Below the pieces are notes generated by a model. The model searched no databases. It saw only the letters and a program-made list of their open reading frames with translations, and was not told the DNA's origin. This document shows, in pieces, positions 22,740 to 35,458 of a stretch of DNA of 64,000 nt. The stretch is from Schistocephalus solidus. Lineage: Eukaryota; Platyhelminthes; Cestoda; Diphyllobothriidea; Diphyllobothriidae. Position 1 is the first letter of the stretch, and each line of letters starts with the position of its first letter. The position numbers and the translations under genes are program-made. The stretch spans positions 1 to 64,000 of the forward strand of contig WEDG01006661.1 of assembly GCA_017591395.1 (NCBI GenBank), read 5' to 3'.

Positions 22740-23840
22740 TCAGTCCGTATTCCGGTTGAAAAAAACTTCAGAATGCAGGCCCCGTAGGGTTGTTTTTCTC
22801 TGTAGCAGGAGCTGTGCCTGTGCTTCGTTTTCCAAGATGATTTTAAGAGGTCTTGGTCGAGAATTTGATTCGGGTGCGGACAGAGCTTTCCCTATTCTAT
22901 ATGCCTTGAGAATGTGGATGGACTCGCCGTCCGTTAGCATCGTTTTTGCATACAATTGAAGGAGATCCAAGTCATGTTTGACTCGCTCCTTTGGAATACT
23001 TGAAGCTGACTCCGGGACCCCTTTAATGACTAAATTATGTTTTCGACTCAAACGAAGGCCCGTTTGTAACTCAGATCTTTCAGCTGAGTGAGTACTGGTA
23101 ACCAATTCACTTGGCCCGGTAGGTCCACATGAACTGGGTGTTGGGCAGGCTAGAGCCAAATCTCTGCAAGACTTGTTCTTCTTAGACCTTTTCTTCTTTG
23201 GCTTAACGAACTCGCCAACCTCTTCAACATCGTATGTTGGTGCATCGTCTACCAGTGATGTGGCGATGGGCGGTAAAGCCAGATTAGTGCTGATGCTACC
23301 CGAACTAAGTACCGGTAGAGTGGCGCAAGGACAAGATGGGGCTCCCTTCGGAAGTAGCGAAATTTCCTCTGGTTTACCGGGTCCAGCAGTCGCGATATGT
23401 TTAATGTGACTTTTATGTAAGCTTGAAGAAGCTATAAATGAATACGAATTTTGCTTTGTTGTAGGTTTATTACGAACAGGGGCGTTTTTAGCAGTTGGGC
23501 GAGATATAGATTTTTAAGTTATCTATTTCTTTGTCTTAGATTCCTTATTTCCTGCTCCATCCCCTGAGAATTTCTGCTGGAGGCTGAAACACCCCATACA
23601 TGTTTCGTCTTCGTAAGCTACATTAGTTAAGCTTACTGAACTTTTACCCCGTTTAGCGGGAGGTGAACAAATAGCAGAATAACGATGGTTAAAATTGTTT
23701 TCTGCTTGTCCATTAACTTGCTTAACAAGATCCCCTGCCAATATGGCCGAGTGGGTAGAGGCGCCGAGAGACGGTCCCAAGCAGCTTGGTCGTGGACCAA
23801 TTTTTTGTGACAATAAACTTATGGAACTTGAGTTTTGCAT
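22740..23840 (-). pseudogene. CR1-D ORF1 (RNA-binding protein), broken
   Basis: At 23,840-23,523 is a Ser/Lys-rich N-terminal part with CMGCFSLQQK (Cys-x2-Cys). At 23,159-22,740 is an RRM-like domain: HNLVIKGVPESASSIPKERV, HILKAYRIGKAL and SRPRPLKIILENEAQAQLLL. It matches the C-terminal ORF1 domain of CR1-A. The segment between (about 23,520-23,160) is low-complexity and Ser/Pro/Thr rich. A further open piece at 24,161-23,859 may be 5' UTR or a degraded ORF1 start. Confidence 0.7.
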
Positions 23841-24389
23841 GTTATAATTGCCACAAAATTAATAGAGAGTCAGCTGAGTTTTCAACAATAAGAATTTGAA
23901 AATATAAGGACTCAGCCTTTGGTTTGAGTCCCTTCCGCGATTGAGAGCAGATGCAGGGATCACACAGCCGGCGTGAGTTTCGGAAAGCAGCAAAGATCGA
24001 GGGTCCAAGTTGCAATTTATAAACTCAGAGGAATATAAAGACAATTCTTTAATAGATTTTCCAACACCGTGTCTTCTACACTGAGGTAGAGACTTAAAAC
24101 TCGTAGGCTCGAGGTACTTGAAATTCAAAACCAATTTCAAACAACGCGCCATTTCCTCCATTTTTATGGTAGGAGTTTTTTTCCTGCCTATTTTTCTAGT
24201 TCACCATTAATTTTAAAACATCACTAACTGTTGACAAAGCAGGACAAGTTATATATTGTTGCCTTTTTGCTGCACACATTGTCATAACTTTATTTCGTTC
24301 CTAATATTTGCTTAGACAGTGCCTTGTCGGTGCTAACCAAATATAAATTCTAAATATGTTTTCGTCTGAAGGCAAGATAAACAGTAAGT

Positions 24390-24950
24390 GCTGGTGACAA
24401 AGGCGATCTACGGTGCCATCGGATGGACGGATCACCGCCTCGTCATCTCCATGATGAGGCAGCGTCTGCAACCACGCAGAAGACCCCAAGGTAAGCTATA
24501 ACAAGGTAAGTTAAATACTGTTTTGTTGAATATGCCTGCTCATTTCAGCAACGAACTGGCCAACCTACTAGGCAACATTCCAGTCCCTCACGCGGACATC
24601 TCCGTGGAGAACCGCTGCTGTCCGCTGAGGGGATATCATCCAATCCACTGCCCTGGATGTCCTTGGCCGCGCACGTGGTTAGCACCAAGATTGGTTCGAT
24701 GACAACGACGCAGCTATCAATGCTCTGATCTTCGAGAAGAACCAGTTGCACAAAGCCTACGTCGATCGCCCTATCACTGCAAACAAGACAGCCTTCTGCC
24801 AAAGTCACCGCCTTGTACAGCACCGGCTGCGGGAGAGACAGGATGCCTGGATAATGCGCAAAGCCGATGGCGCGCGATGCTGATAACGAGACAGAAACAG
24901 AAGCATTCACAGTGACCAACGGCGTCCAAAGCGGCGTCTTGCGAACTCAG
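24390..24950 (+). mobile_element. RTE-type LINE fragment (endonuclease end, linker, RT remnant)
   Basis: The + strand reads GAIGWTDHRLVISMMRQRL and QPRRRPQG at 24,410-24,495, HFSNELANLLGNIPVPHADI near 24,540-24,605, then frame-broken linker and near 24,905-24,945 an EAFTVTNGVQSGV motif of the RT. Large internal parts are missing. It is the downstream counterpart of the fragment at 4,115-4,750, but not demonstrably the same copy. Confidence 0.65.
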
Positions 24951-25544
24951 AAGTTGGGCAACCTGATTCTTTGAGGCCAGTATAAAGTGAAAGTTGCTAT
25001 TCTCCAGGTCGGTCACACACGAAATTTTGACCGTTAAAGTCCGATGCTGCCCTCTGCATGCTCCACACCATGGTGGTGCAGGGACAGAGTCTTGCGCATG
25101 GATTACTTTGAAGCAATAATAGACTCGCGCTGCATCTTCCGCAGCCCTTCCTTCCACCTGAGGCCGCTGTCATGGCAGAGTCAGGAAGACTGGGGGATGA
25201 GAGAGGAAGCAGGTGGTTGGTGCGGCTGGGTGCCCTAGGCATGCCACAAAACATCCCTTTGTTGGGCATTTTTTATGGGAGCGCAACCCAAATAACGCCT
25301 ACCGTGCCCTGGTCCAACACATACCGTGAGCCTGTTTAGGGGCACACACACATGTATATATATATATACTCAGGACACATATAAATTCTGTACTTAGCTC
25401 ATGATTCCGTTCCCAGTGTAATTGTAATGGCCTGATGAGGAATTAATGAAAGCAAGTGTTTGCCAACTAACTTTCCAATGAGCGAGACTTAACACACAAA
25501 TTTCAAAATAGCTTGAGAAACTCTATAAGGTCACTCAAATCCGT
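24951..25544 (+). other. Upstream region of FAM91A1; repeat-like, no gene
   Basis: No coding sequence is recognised. GC-rich repeat-like DNA runs to about 25,320, followed by a short TA run (25,354-25,368) and about 170 bp of ordinary sequence before the start codon. I see no clear promoter element. Confidence 0.4.
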
Positions 25545-28500
25545 ATGTTGCTGGATGACTACATAAAGAAGGACCTTTTGTGGTCAGAATTACCAACTGA
25601 GGTCCAAATCTTTCTCAATAATGATGAAGAAGAATATGATGCGCGTATCCTGGTTTACTTTTTGCAAAATCAGCTTGAATATGGCGGGAAGTTAATAACA
25701 AAGGTAACTGCCTAACGAAGTCGTCACACATGTAGGTTATACGTAGCGAGAAAAGCTACTATCAGCAATTGATACACTACAGCTCACAGTTTTTAATGTT
25801 ATTTCCGTATCATCTGCAGCGGAAGATCGTGGGTGGTCTTAAGATTACCCCTTTTGGTTACTACCGATCTATTGTCTACCGAACAATGCTTGCTGAATCT
25901 TCCTATGATAGGATTCCCAACTTCACGGCTGCTGCTTGCTATCAAGTACTTGGAATAGGAAGAAATGAATACATTGACTTATTAAATACTTATAAAGGGC
26001 TTATTTGTTCGCCACAATCCGATTTAAAGGAACCCCCTTCTGTTATTCTCAACAATCTGCTCCCAAAAGTTCCTCTTGATTGTAAAACGCTGGAACCCTG
26101 GTTTATCGTTCGTGTGGGCTCGGTTAGCTTAAACGACGTTGAATCTTCTAGACCTGAGGAGAAAGCTCTTTTGGATAAGATTATTGACAACGATGTTGCT
26201 CTCAATGCAGAAGCCCGGGAATTATACTCATGTCCTGGGCTTAGAGTTTCCGACGTACCCATCGAACTTCTTCAACAGTTATATCGCCGGGGCCTGATTT
26301 ATTTCGATGTCCCTATTTTTGACGATGATTGCATCTCTGTCCCTACGCTCGACGGTTTCATAATGAATCGAATTACTGGGGACAGCTGCGAGACCATGCT
26401 TTATAAAATTTTTGTTTCTCTCGATCCTCGATCCTGTGTTCGTGATCTTGCTGTGGATCTTGGTGTTCAAACTGAGTTTGTTCGAAATGCCGCTTCAATC
26501 TTCTGTCGACTTGGATTTGCGCAAAAGAGTGAATCTAAGGGTGCTGTTCATGTTTCTTTTGACAATCCTAGTTCTGAGGATCCCTGTGGAAACATTCGTG
26601 ACTCACAGGGTAGCCTGGAGTCACCTGCACATGGTCATACCGATGTACACTTGAAGAAGATTGCCTTTATCTTCGACTCTACGATTACTGCTTATCTTAT
26701 GCTGGGCAACCTCTCGGCCGATCTGAAGAAACATTCTGTAACGATGTTTGAGGTCGGAAAATTGACTGGACACTCACTGGAAGCTTTTTACAAAAAGTTG
26801 AGCGCTGTATCACAACTTCGTGAGCAAGATGTTGGCATATATTATGAACACGCACGGTGTCTCAGTGAAACAATGTGCTCCATTTCAAGAAGCTACTCAG
26901 TTTCTGAAGACACTACCTCTCTTAACCTGGACTCTTTCGATCTCCTGCGTTGTGGTTCGCTTGAATCATTGGAACCCGTAACCAGGTCTCGTATTCTCAC
27001 AAAAAACTACGATCTGCTTGTGTGCATGGCTCCACTTTCATACGAAGAGGCACAGGTTTTTGACGAAAGTTGGCCTCTTGTGATTGGGCCGCCCACCTCG
27101 GAAGCCAGCTCCCCGTGGTTTCGCTTTTTCGTTTGTTGCGCAGCGAGTAAGGCTGGCACCCAGCTGTCCACACAAACTCGCCGTAATTTTGGTACCGAGT
27201 CTTGCACTATGCCAGGTATGTTACTGTGTCGTGGATCCAGGCTCGATTGTCTTCCAGCACCACTTTCCTGTTTTTCACATTTCTTGGTCACATCGTGGGA
27301 CCATGATCCAGTTTTCATGGATATCTACACTTTGTTCAACGCCGTGAATGACCTTATTTTGACTTCGCCTGTATTTATTCAAGTGAGTCCTACTTTCCAG
27401 CCTTTTCTTCCTTCTGCCATACGAATAAAAGCTTTGGCTTCAACATTTAGACCGTTTATCTCTATGAAAATACGTCATTGTGTGCAAGTAGTCCATAGTG
27501 CTAACTTAGGCTCACACAGTTTCTCATTTCGAACCCCTAACTTACGCGCCTTTTTTCCTCTCTAAGCTACATCAGTAACTTTAAATAATTTACAGGCCTC
27601 ATCTATAATTTTCTTGACCTCCAGTCACCTTTTATGCTTCGTTGCAGGTTCGGGCCTGCTATCTCTGGTAGACATACTTCTTTGGCTCCAAGTTTTAGGC
27701 AAGCATTTTCAGTTGTACTTATTCCGTGCAGTGATAAGTGCCCACGAAGTCTTAGTCCTTCAGTTACTAATCTTCCATCCACAGAGATGGATAAATATTG
27801 TTCGATTCGCCCTTTTGGTCATACCTTCGAGTTTTCTCAGGACCGTTGTTTATGAATATCATTATGATAAAGACGGCCAGCAAGAGCTTTAACATATTTG
27901 GTGATAGATTTGCAGGCCGGATCGTCCCTCACTTCATCGGTTTATTTTTCCTTGCCGCTTTCATCCAAACCAGATGCCTCGATGACACAGCTTAGATTAG
28001 GTTTTCAAACTACCCATTAGAGCTGCTTCGCTTGATATTTTTAACAAATTTCTAATGATATCAAATGATACCCTTTTGATACTATTTTCTGAGGCCTACG
28101 ACGATGAAGAAGATGGCGATCCACTTCTTCAGCGTTTTCTACCTCTTCCGCTGTCGCAAAAGTTTCTTGAAGAAAGCGGCAAAAATCTGCGTTGGTTGAG
28201 AAATTTGTCCGAAAAGGTTGACTTAACATCCCTTGTCGGTTTCCTCTCGCTTCTGGTTCCTGACTCTACTGAAAAGACAGAGGACTCTACATTGGACAGT
28301 GCTTCAGCGGCGAGGCAAGCCCCTGCTTATCAAGCCAATACCTCGCAGTTCTTCGAAAACACACTGGTCAACCCCAGGGCTGTAATATCGGAGTCGGAGT
28401 TCGCACAAATTTTGGCTTCAGGACGTCCCATCTGCCTTTTAACTATGCACATGGGCATACCGCTTTTCAATTTGGCACTCAATAAAGCCGTGTTTGCTGG

Positions 28501-28762
28501 CATAACCACTCTCTCTAGCACTGGCGAAGAACACAACGGCCTTTTGTCTTCGGGAATGCGCGGTTCGCTGTCCAAGGCCAATAAGATGTTGCGCTCTCAG
28601 CTTAGGACTTTCATTCGGGAAGTGGGTGGAATGTACGTAAAAATTAACTCATCTTATGACGCCACGGGTACAGCAGAACGCAAAAACATTGCCTCAACTT
28701 GGCCACTCCCTACGAAGTCCTACTGTTGCACGGATGATGGCCTTTCCATTTGGAATGAGTAA
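25545..28762 (+). CDS. FAM91A1: FAM91A1 orthologue (three exons)
   Basis: FAM91A1 binds TBC1D23 and the WDR11 complex and helps capture endosome-derived vesicles at trans-Golgi golgins; this role is known from animals, not shown here. Exon 1 is 25,545-25,703 (53 codons, start MLLDDYIKKDLLWSELP, aligning with the family N-terminus). Exon 2 is 25,736-27,382 and exon 3 is 28,094-28,762, giving about 824 residues against about 838 in human. Introns are 25,704-25,735 (32 nt, GT...AG) and 27,383-28,093 (711 nt, GTGAGT...GAG), both phase 0. FAM91_N motifs include QFLMLFPYHL, LPNFTAAACYQVLGIGRN-like residues, FIMNRITGD and FCRLGFA. FAM91_C begins near residue 360 with KKIAFIFDSTITAYLMLGN and includes NYDLLVCMAPLS, TSWDHDP, KVDLTSLVGF, MGIPLFNLALN and a C-terminal LP.K..DDGLSIWNE. 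It is intact and free of transposons. Confidence 0.93.
25704..25735 (+). other. FAM91A1: Micro-intron of FAM91A1 (32 nt)
   Basis: The intron starts GTAACTG and ends TGTAG. Removing it joins ...LITK to VIRSEKSYYQQL in frame, restoring the conserved N-terminal region of the family. The stretch contains an in-frame stop (CCTAACG), so it cannot be coding. Confidence 0.85.
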
Positions 28763-28883
28763 TTTCAAAAGATGAAATTTCGCAATTTCTTTTCTCCCTT
28801 ATGCTCTCCTTGTGACTTACTGCTCTTCTTGGATATTTTCTTTTTTACTTTATTGCTATCACTTTTTACGTTCTGACTATGTA

Positions 28884-28889
28884 AATAAA
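28884..28889 (+). promoter_or_regulatory. Candidate polyadenylation signal of FAM91A1
   Basis: AATAAA lies 122 nt after the stop codon, in an A/T-rich 3' UTR. It is the first such hexamer downstream. Confidence 0.5.
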
Positions 28890-31800
28890 CCCTTCCATGG
28901 ATATTAAAGAGACCCACTCATTTGCCCCGATCTCTCAGTAGAACTGATTCAAATGTCTTTATTCTGAATATTCTCAAAGCTTCAATTTTGTCCGACTCTA
29001 TTGAGCATGTAGGTAAAGCTTATCATGCTGGCACCAGTTAGGCTGATGCACTACAATAGTTATCCTTATCCTACTGGCTGAAAAATCTTAAACGGTCCAA
29101 GCATTACTCAGTTCACTTTAATTCTACACTTGGCTTTCTTACGTCATCTTTGGTAAAAATCTTCGAAGTTCTGAAACCTCTCTTTACTTATATATCAGAC
29201 TCTGATGAGTCAGTCCATGTCTTAACATGTCCAGGACCGATTAAACGACTGGCTCGATGATGTGGATTTTTACTGAAGAGGCATGTAAGGCCTTGTCTCC
29301 TCGTCTCAGTTTTTTGGGACGTTGCATCTCGTCCTTAGAACAGCACTCATCTTTTGGCTAGTTGCTTTACTGGTCTATCACGCACGTGATTGAACTTGCA
29401 TCTTATCTGTCATCTGACAACTAGTGTGGGTCTCTTGATTTCTTGTTCAATTTCTTAAGGCCATTGTGAAAAATAGTGCATTTTTAGGCTACATGAATCT
29501 GTTGCCAGGCCGACCGAACTTTATTTGGATCGATCAACCACCACCAACTCATCAATAGGTACTAACGCTGTTTCTCTCGTTTCCCACCCTTGCAAGCCTG
29601 TCGGTTCACAATCTGCTTCTAACTTACTGACTACCATAGCCAGACAGCCCTGTCGGATGACTCGTTATCCTCTACATCTTATTGACGTGTCCGCTCAGTC
29701 CCATCCGCGGTCATGCCGATTATAGGCACGTGCGAACTATTTGAGTAAACTTTTGAAAAGCTTGGCTGCCTCCTTATACGTGCATAATGCAGGTTTAACT
29801 TAACAGGTTCCCGTTACATTCGGACTTTGGACGGTCATACGTCAGTTAAGTTGAAAGACGATCGTTCTCTGTCCACTAACGGGCAGTCGAATTAACCGGA
29901 GTCACCTGTATTGTTTTCCGCCTGTCCTAAGGAACTGAGTTATCCCAGTGCGCAAGGTATCGTGGGCACGGCAGGACATGAGGCCTCTTTTGCGAGCATC
30001 TACATTCCAACCCTATTCTACACACCTCGAAAGCGAGGGTTGGGTGCTCGTATACCGCCATCTGTTTTGATCATTGGATGACGCCGGCAGCTCTGGGCAA
30101 GTTGGTAGCTACGTCGTCCTGTTTGCATTCATACTTGCGGTGAGCAGGTCTGACTCTTGTTGACACAGCGCAGCCCATTCTGTGGGCAAACACACGACAG
30201 TTTGAATGTCACAAACGACGACATGACTGGCGCAGGGACAGTAACTTCCGCGTGTGTAGTAGTTTATAGCGATAGTGAATTTGCGAGGCATCTACCGTGG
30301 AGTTAGAGCTTAACTGTCGTTTCCAATGATGTCGAACGCATGCGCCCCATCGGTTTTGGTGTATGTTAGGTGACTTGAGCGTGAATTATTTAATGATGAT
30401 TGTGGACTTTCGCAGCATATACCGCAATTTCCTCTCTCACGTACCTAAGCCCGGTGTCAAGATATAATTAGGAAGGCCGGAGGCCAGACCGTCTACGAGT
30501 GCTACACACACCTGGTTCATGACGGCTCTTATCCCAGCTGAATAGTAGTACCAGAGTAGCCACATCAGAAGGGGACCACTGCATCCTAATTCTCCGTCCT
30601 AAGAGTTGACTTCTCTGGTCAGGGAAACTGCATGATGGATTAACTCTCACGGCTGGAGTACGTGCGGGCGAATTCTCGGCGGCAAAATAATCGCCTCAAA
30701 CACGGCTTTGAAGTTTTACGCTGAGAGATTTCTGGTTGTTAGCGTTTCCTTACTAAATTTCTGCGCCCCATAAGCATGCAAATACCGACTTCATCGAATG
30801 AATTACCTCCGAGTGTGTAGTGTGGGACAGGAACACTACGGTTAGGATTTTACACCTTCAGCCTTGGATCAATGGAATCTTTATTTGGGACGTTTGAACT
30901 AACTGAACTGACTACTAAAAAGTGGACGTATCGTGTGAAAGTATTACAATATAAAGGCTAAAAAGAGCTCACACTAACCAATAGGCGGATGCTGCTGAAA
31001 TACTTCCAAGGAACAACTCCGTTCAGGAAGGAGACGGTTGAGAGTTAAGCAACATCTGGGCGAAAGGCCGTCGAGACAAAACTTTTAGGGTATCTTCAGA
31101 ATTTCAGTCGTACGCCTGAAGTAAGGATACTCACAGCCGACCTTGAGACTTCGTATCTCAAGGACAGTTCTGCAGTCCTTCCATTACCTTCCCATAAAAG
31201 TGTTACCAGAAGACAGCACGGTTCACGCACCGGAATCCACACGCGGTTTACCATTCGCAATTGCGTCACACAACGTCGGCAGCTGGTGAAGGGCGCGAGG
31301 TGTGTAGTGGGACCATTCTCCGTAATTTTGCATTCAGCTTCGGCTTTATAATACACACTATCGAAAAACAGTAGTTTCCTTATTGGCTTTACTCTTATCA
31401 AATAGGGCTACTATTACCGATTACCCGTGAAGGGCTATTAACATGTGCAAGACTATTCTGTATGCCTAAGTAACCTGATGTGTTCCTAAAACGGATCACG
31501 CAGTAGATGGGCTCGATCAACAGTAGGATCAGATCAGGACACGGCAGGTGTTATTGTAAATGTGCACCCGGTACAGACACGCTGCGCCAGCCACCCGCGC
31601 TCAATCCCACCTCCGGTCTTCTGGACGGGCCTCAGGCGGCTGAGGCAGAAGAGCTCGCGGTTTATATCCTGCGCAAGCCTACTAATGCTACTGAATTAAT
31701 TCACGCGCAATTCGCCATCCCTGCGTGCACCCTGTTGTGGAGCCCACGGTGGAGTTTGTCGGAGTTGACGATTGACCTGTCAATCCCATATGTGCAAAAT

Positions 31801-33118
31801 TCATCTGCATGCAGCTACCTAGTGGGGTGTATTTAGGTGCAACCATCTTGAAGGAAATAGCAGTGTCATAACGACATAGGAAGAACCAGTCCTCCAAAAG
31901 GCTATGCTGTAGGTTCGCTCAACTGCTTTACCCTAATTCAGTTGGAAGTCTGCTTGTGAGCCTACGGGTAGGCGCGTCTCCATGCCGAGTGTACAGGCCG
32001 TCTGGAGGATGACGAGAAGGAGCGAAATTAATCCGGATCTCTGCGTTTCCAGTTCTTTCCCGGAGAAAAACCGTGCTGGGTGCGATGCAGGCGAGCCCTC
32101 CTCGACCACCTCAAAAATCTGGACAGAATACAATACACTTACATATTTATCGTTTGTTTTCGGGCAAGGCGGATGGGCCGGTGGAAGACCTACTCTTCTA
32201 GCAGCTAGTGAGTAACCGGTTAGAAAGCATTTGTTCAAAGCAAGCAATTAAACAGGTCAATGAACTTTGGAATTCCAGTTAGCATAATTTAGAACCCTTA
32301 GTATTCTGCGGTTCAGAGAGGTAAACTCTTTTATTTGACAATATTGCTTTACGGGAAATTCTATTGTATAACATAAGGGTAGCGGAACTTATTGTATTAA
32401 ACCAAATCGTGTTCAGGGAAATTCAACCCCCTACTTTTATATTTAATACAAGGTTGCACATTTAATTATGGAGTTTTGACACAATAAAGCGGAGCTAAGT
32501 ACCCTTAAAAATGTCAATGAAATGACATCCACTCCTAACTGCGAGCGTGTAATTTATCCACTAGGTTCTTTCACACCAGCTTATTCATTTCGATGACTTG
32601 CCGGCCAGCTATACACCACCCAAACGTTAGATTTCATTGATTTGCACTGATACCTCAATGATTTCTGGCAAGAATATTAACTACATGTCAAAGAGTACCC
32701 AGGAGGGGATTTGAGACTGATATTCAGAGTTGTTTGTGGGGCATTTATTGAACTTTTCACACTCGATGGTTTTGCCAGTCGCTTTCGCAAGTGCCCAGTG
32801 GATTTTGACCCAGAATTCCACGTGAAAACCTAAACGCATGTCGTAATGTTGTGGAAAGAGAAGATACAACTTACTGATCGGACCGGGATGCTTGATATCG
32901 AGAAGAACAATGTAAGTTTCCACGGGCAAGAGACTCACTTTTAGTGTCCCGAGGAAAAATATTTTAAGAGTAACTGAAGAGATGCTGGGCTAAATGCATA
33001 TTCTTTAAGTTTTCGAAGTACGGCTGATTGACGACACTCGTTAGGCCTGCAGAAACCCCAGTCGATAAAATAACTACCTAAACAGCAGAAGTTTCATTAA
33101 TTTTTCGATGTCTACGTA
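28890..33118. other. Intergenic stretch without recognised features
   Basis: About 4.2 kb were read in six frames. Only short ORFs occur, with no family motif, splice-consistent exon series, or copy of the repeats found elsewhere. The part from 28,920 to 29,720 has several open stretches with scattered stops that might be an old transposon, but no motif could be assigned. Confidence 0.4.
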
Positions 33119-33408
<290 letters not shown>

Positions 33409-33409
<1 letters not shown>

Positions 33410-34851
33410 TAGTTGCTGTCCTGCTGATCATTGATTTTTTTATTCTCCCTCGCCTCGCCTGGGGGCTGTGTCGGGATGGCAAGTGTCATTGACCTCGTCT
33501 GCATTGCCCGCGTTTGGTGTACCGGACCCGCATGTCTGTTTCTCGTCCCTCGTTTGAATCTGTCCGTGCACGGCTCATCGGTGGTTGCTGAGTCATTGCC
33601 GGTGTCTCCGTTCCTACCGGGTTGGAGACGCTCATCATCGGTTTTCGTGCGCAAACTAAGTTCACCTGCGTCCACGTTCATGCCTGGCCGGAGGTCTTGC
33701 TGGTTTGCGTTCTCCGCGGTTATCCCCTCGAATGTGTTGGTGCGTGGCCTAGGTTCACTCAGGCATGTGTTCTGGCTCGTTATGCGATTGCTTGCCACCG
33801 CGAACAGTCTGACTTCTTGCCTGCGATTCTGTTGATTGAGCCGCACTCGTAGGGCCTGGTAGGCCGCCGGGAGAATCGTACAACGGTTAATGGAAGAAGG
33901 TACGGTGTGCCAGGCTTCGAGCGTTTCTCTGGCTCTTTGTTCGATACCTCGGCCTAGGGATTTCGGCGTCCTGGAAAGAAAAATGTGTCCAGAGGCTGCA
34001 CAGTGTTCCGCCACCAACGAGAGCTGATCCATCCTTCTTACGGCCCTTGCGTGCTCACTCATGCGGGTCTGTAGTCGCTTACCAGTCTCTCCGACATAGT
34101 TCGCCTCACAGGAACCGCACTGAACACGATAGACGACGTTCGCCGTTTCACCGCGTGACAGGGGGGCCTTGGGTCTCATTACCAGACGTCTTATTGTCGC
34201 CTCAGGTTTGTGGGCGACGCCGATCCCCAGTGGTTGTAAGAGACGAGCAACAGCTTCAGATACGTTCTCGATATATGGTATTGCCCGCCACACTTTCGGT
34301 GGTTCTATCACTGGTCGTATAACTTGCCTCGGTTGTCTGCTGCGTTCTATGAAGCTACGAGGATAACCGTTGGAGATGAACATTCGTTGAAGATAATGGA
34401 GCTCAGCTGCTTTGTCGCCTTTCTCGCTACAGTGAGTTTCCGCCCGTTTGTAAAGCGTCCGTACGCAGCTACGTTTGTGGCACAATGGGTGGTTACTTTG
34501 GTAACTGAGGACCTGACGCGTGTTGGTGGCCTTTCTATATACCGTTGTCCTTAGGCTGCCGTCGGTCTTACGGTGGACTAGGACGTCTAAGAACGCCATT
34601 TGACTGTTGGCCTCAGCCTCCATCGTGAACTGAATGTCCGGATAGATAGAGTTCAGGAGTGCGTGAAATTCGGTGACCGTTTCGCGCTTGAGAACGACGA
34701 AAGTATCGTCCACATACCGCACCCAAAATATTGGTCTGTGTTTCCTGAACACACGTGTCTCCAACTTTTGAAGGACCGCCTCAGCAATGAAACCAGACAG
34801 TGGCGAACCCATCGGAGTCCCCTTTGATCTGTTCGTAGACCGTTCCCTCAA
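33409..34851 (-). pseudogene. PLE-2a reverse transcriptase C-terminus, GIY-YIG endonuclease and C-terminal extension
   Basis: A 480-codon ORF. RT motifs are KGTPMGSPLSGFIAEAVLQK and FWVRYVDDTFVVLKR (intact YVDD), then AFLDVLVHRKTDGSLRTTVY. The GIY-YIG domain follows with VVYRVQCGSCEANYVGETG, RLQTRMSEHARAV and AEHCAASGH. About 140 hydrophilic residues come after it (for example RHAGPVHQTRAMQTRSMT) and have no counterpart in PLE-1. The first residues (MRERSTNRS) are an out-of-frame artefact, because the true RT enters from the ORF at 35,155-34,825 across a one-base frameshift at a G/A homopolymer near 34,818-34,826. Confidence 0.9.
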
Positions 34852-35155
34852 AGGTGAAGTAGGTTTTGAGGCAGAAAGTGAGCAGCTGGATGAGGTGCGC
34901 CCGTTTAGGCTTATTGATTACCTCGTCATAACGGTTCTCAAGCAAGTCATTGACAGTTTCAATTGCAAGGCTCTGAGGAATTGAGGTGAAAAGTGAGGTA
35001 ACATCAAATGATAACATGACTTCGTCTGCCTTAAGGTTTAAACCACGGAGTCTTTCCAAGAAATGGGCGGCTGAACGTACCGTTGTATCAGAGTCTGGTG
35101 TAAGGCACTTCAGACGTTGGAACAGCCATTTGGCCAGATTGAATGTGGGTGTTCC
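34820..35155 (-). pseudogene. PLE-2a reverse transcriptase, N-terminal part of the remaining ORF
   Basis: This encodes FNLAKWLFQRLKCLTPDSDT, VMLSFDVTSLFTSIP (catalytic Asp), LTFCLKTYFTFEGTVYEQIKG. It joins the downstream ORF by a single-base shift. The open frame extends upstream into the inverted arm to an apparent Met at 35,221, which is a product of the junction and not a native start. Earlier RT parts (the KTHK and LRPI motifs) are absent. Confidence 0.85.
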
Positions 35156-35331
35156 ACTCCCCCACCCCCCTGCAGTGCATCCTGCACGAATAGCTGTAGA
35201 GCCAGCATGTTCAGAACCCATAAATACTGTGAGGCGCCGTACTGGACCTACCTCCGACGATGGAATCTTGTTTGATTTTGAAACGTCAGGATATTAAACC
35301 TTTTGTTCCCGTGATCGCCTCTTCTTCTGAT
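35156..35331 (+). repeat. PLE-2a inverted arm, right, with hammerhead-like motif
   Basis: This is the mirror of the left arm. On the + strand CCGACGA lies at 35,254-35,260, GAAA at 35,280-35,283 and CGTC at 35,284-35,287, with a 3-bp CCT/AGG base for stem I. Confidence 0.85.
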
Positions 35332-35366
35332 TTATGCCCGGGACGCGCATTTTTTTGCTTCAATTA

Positions 35367-35369
<3 letters not shown>

Positions 35370-35456
<87 letters not shown>
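35370..35456. repeat. (TA)n microsatellite, about 87 bp
   Basis: This is a pure TA repeat 38 bp beyond the right arm of PLE-2a. Confidence 0.98.

Positions 35457-35458
<2 letters not shown>

Larger units (their letters stand above)
19372..24161 (-). mobile_element. CR1-D LINE, nearly full length but frameshifted
   Basis: On the - strand, in order: ORF1 (about 24,161-22,740), then ORF2 endonuclease (22,519-21,877), linker (21,782-21,312), RT (21,120-19,930), a C-terminal tail with DSESYAGLHAEGN near 19,730, and a 3' UTR ending near 19,372 in an AATAAATAAAAATAATAA-type tail. The 3' end matches 1-345. At least six frameshifts break the ORFs. Confidence 0.85.

Noticed and set aside
27383..28093. 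Exon candidates inside FAM91A1 intron 2 (open stretches at 27,614-27,892 and 27,634-27,855)
   Set aside because: They do not align with the protein family and cannot be joined in phase. Direct joining of 27,382 to 28,094 restores the conserved order.
28920..29730. Possible LTR-retrotransposon RNase H or integrase remnant
   Set aside because: A loosely RNase H-like phrase (IEHVGKAYHAGTS) occurs, but no catalytic motif, zinc finger or second domain follows, and no LTR was seen.
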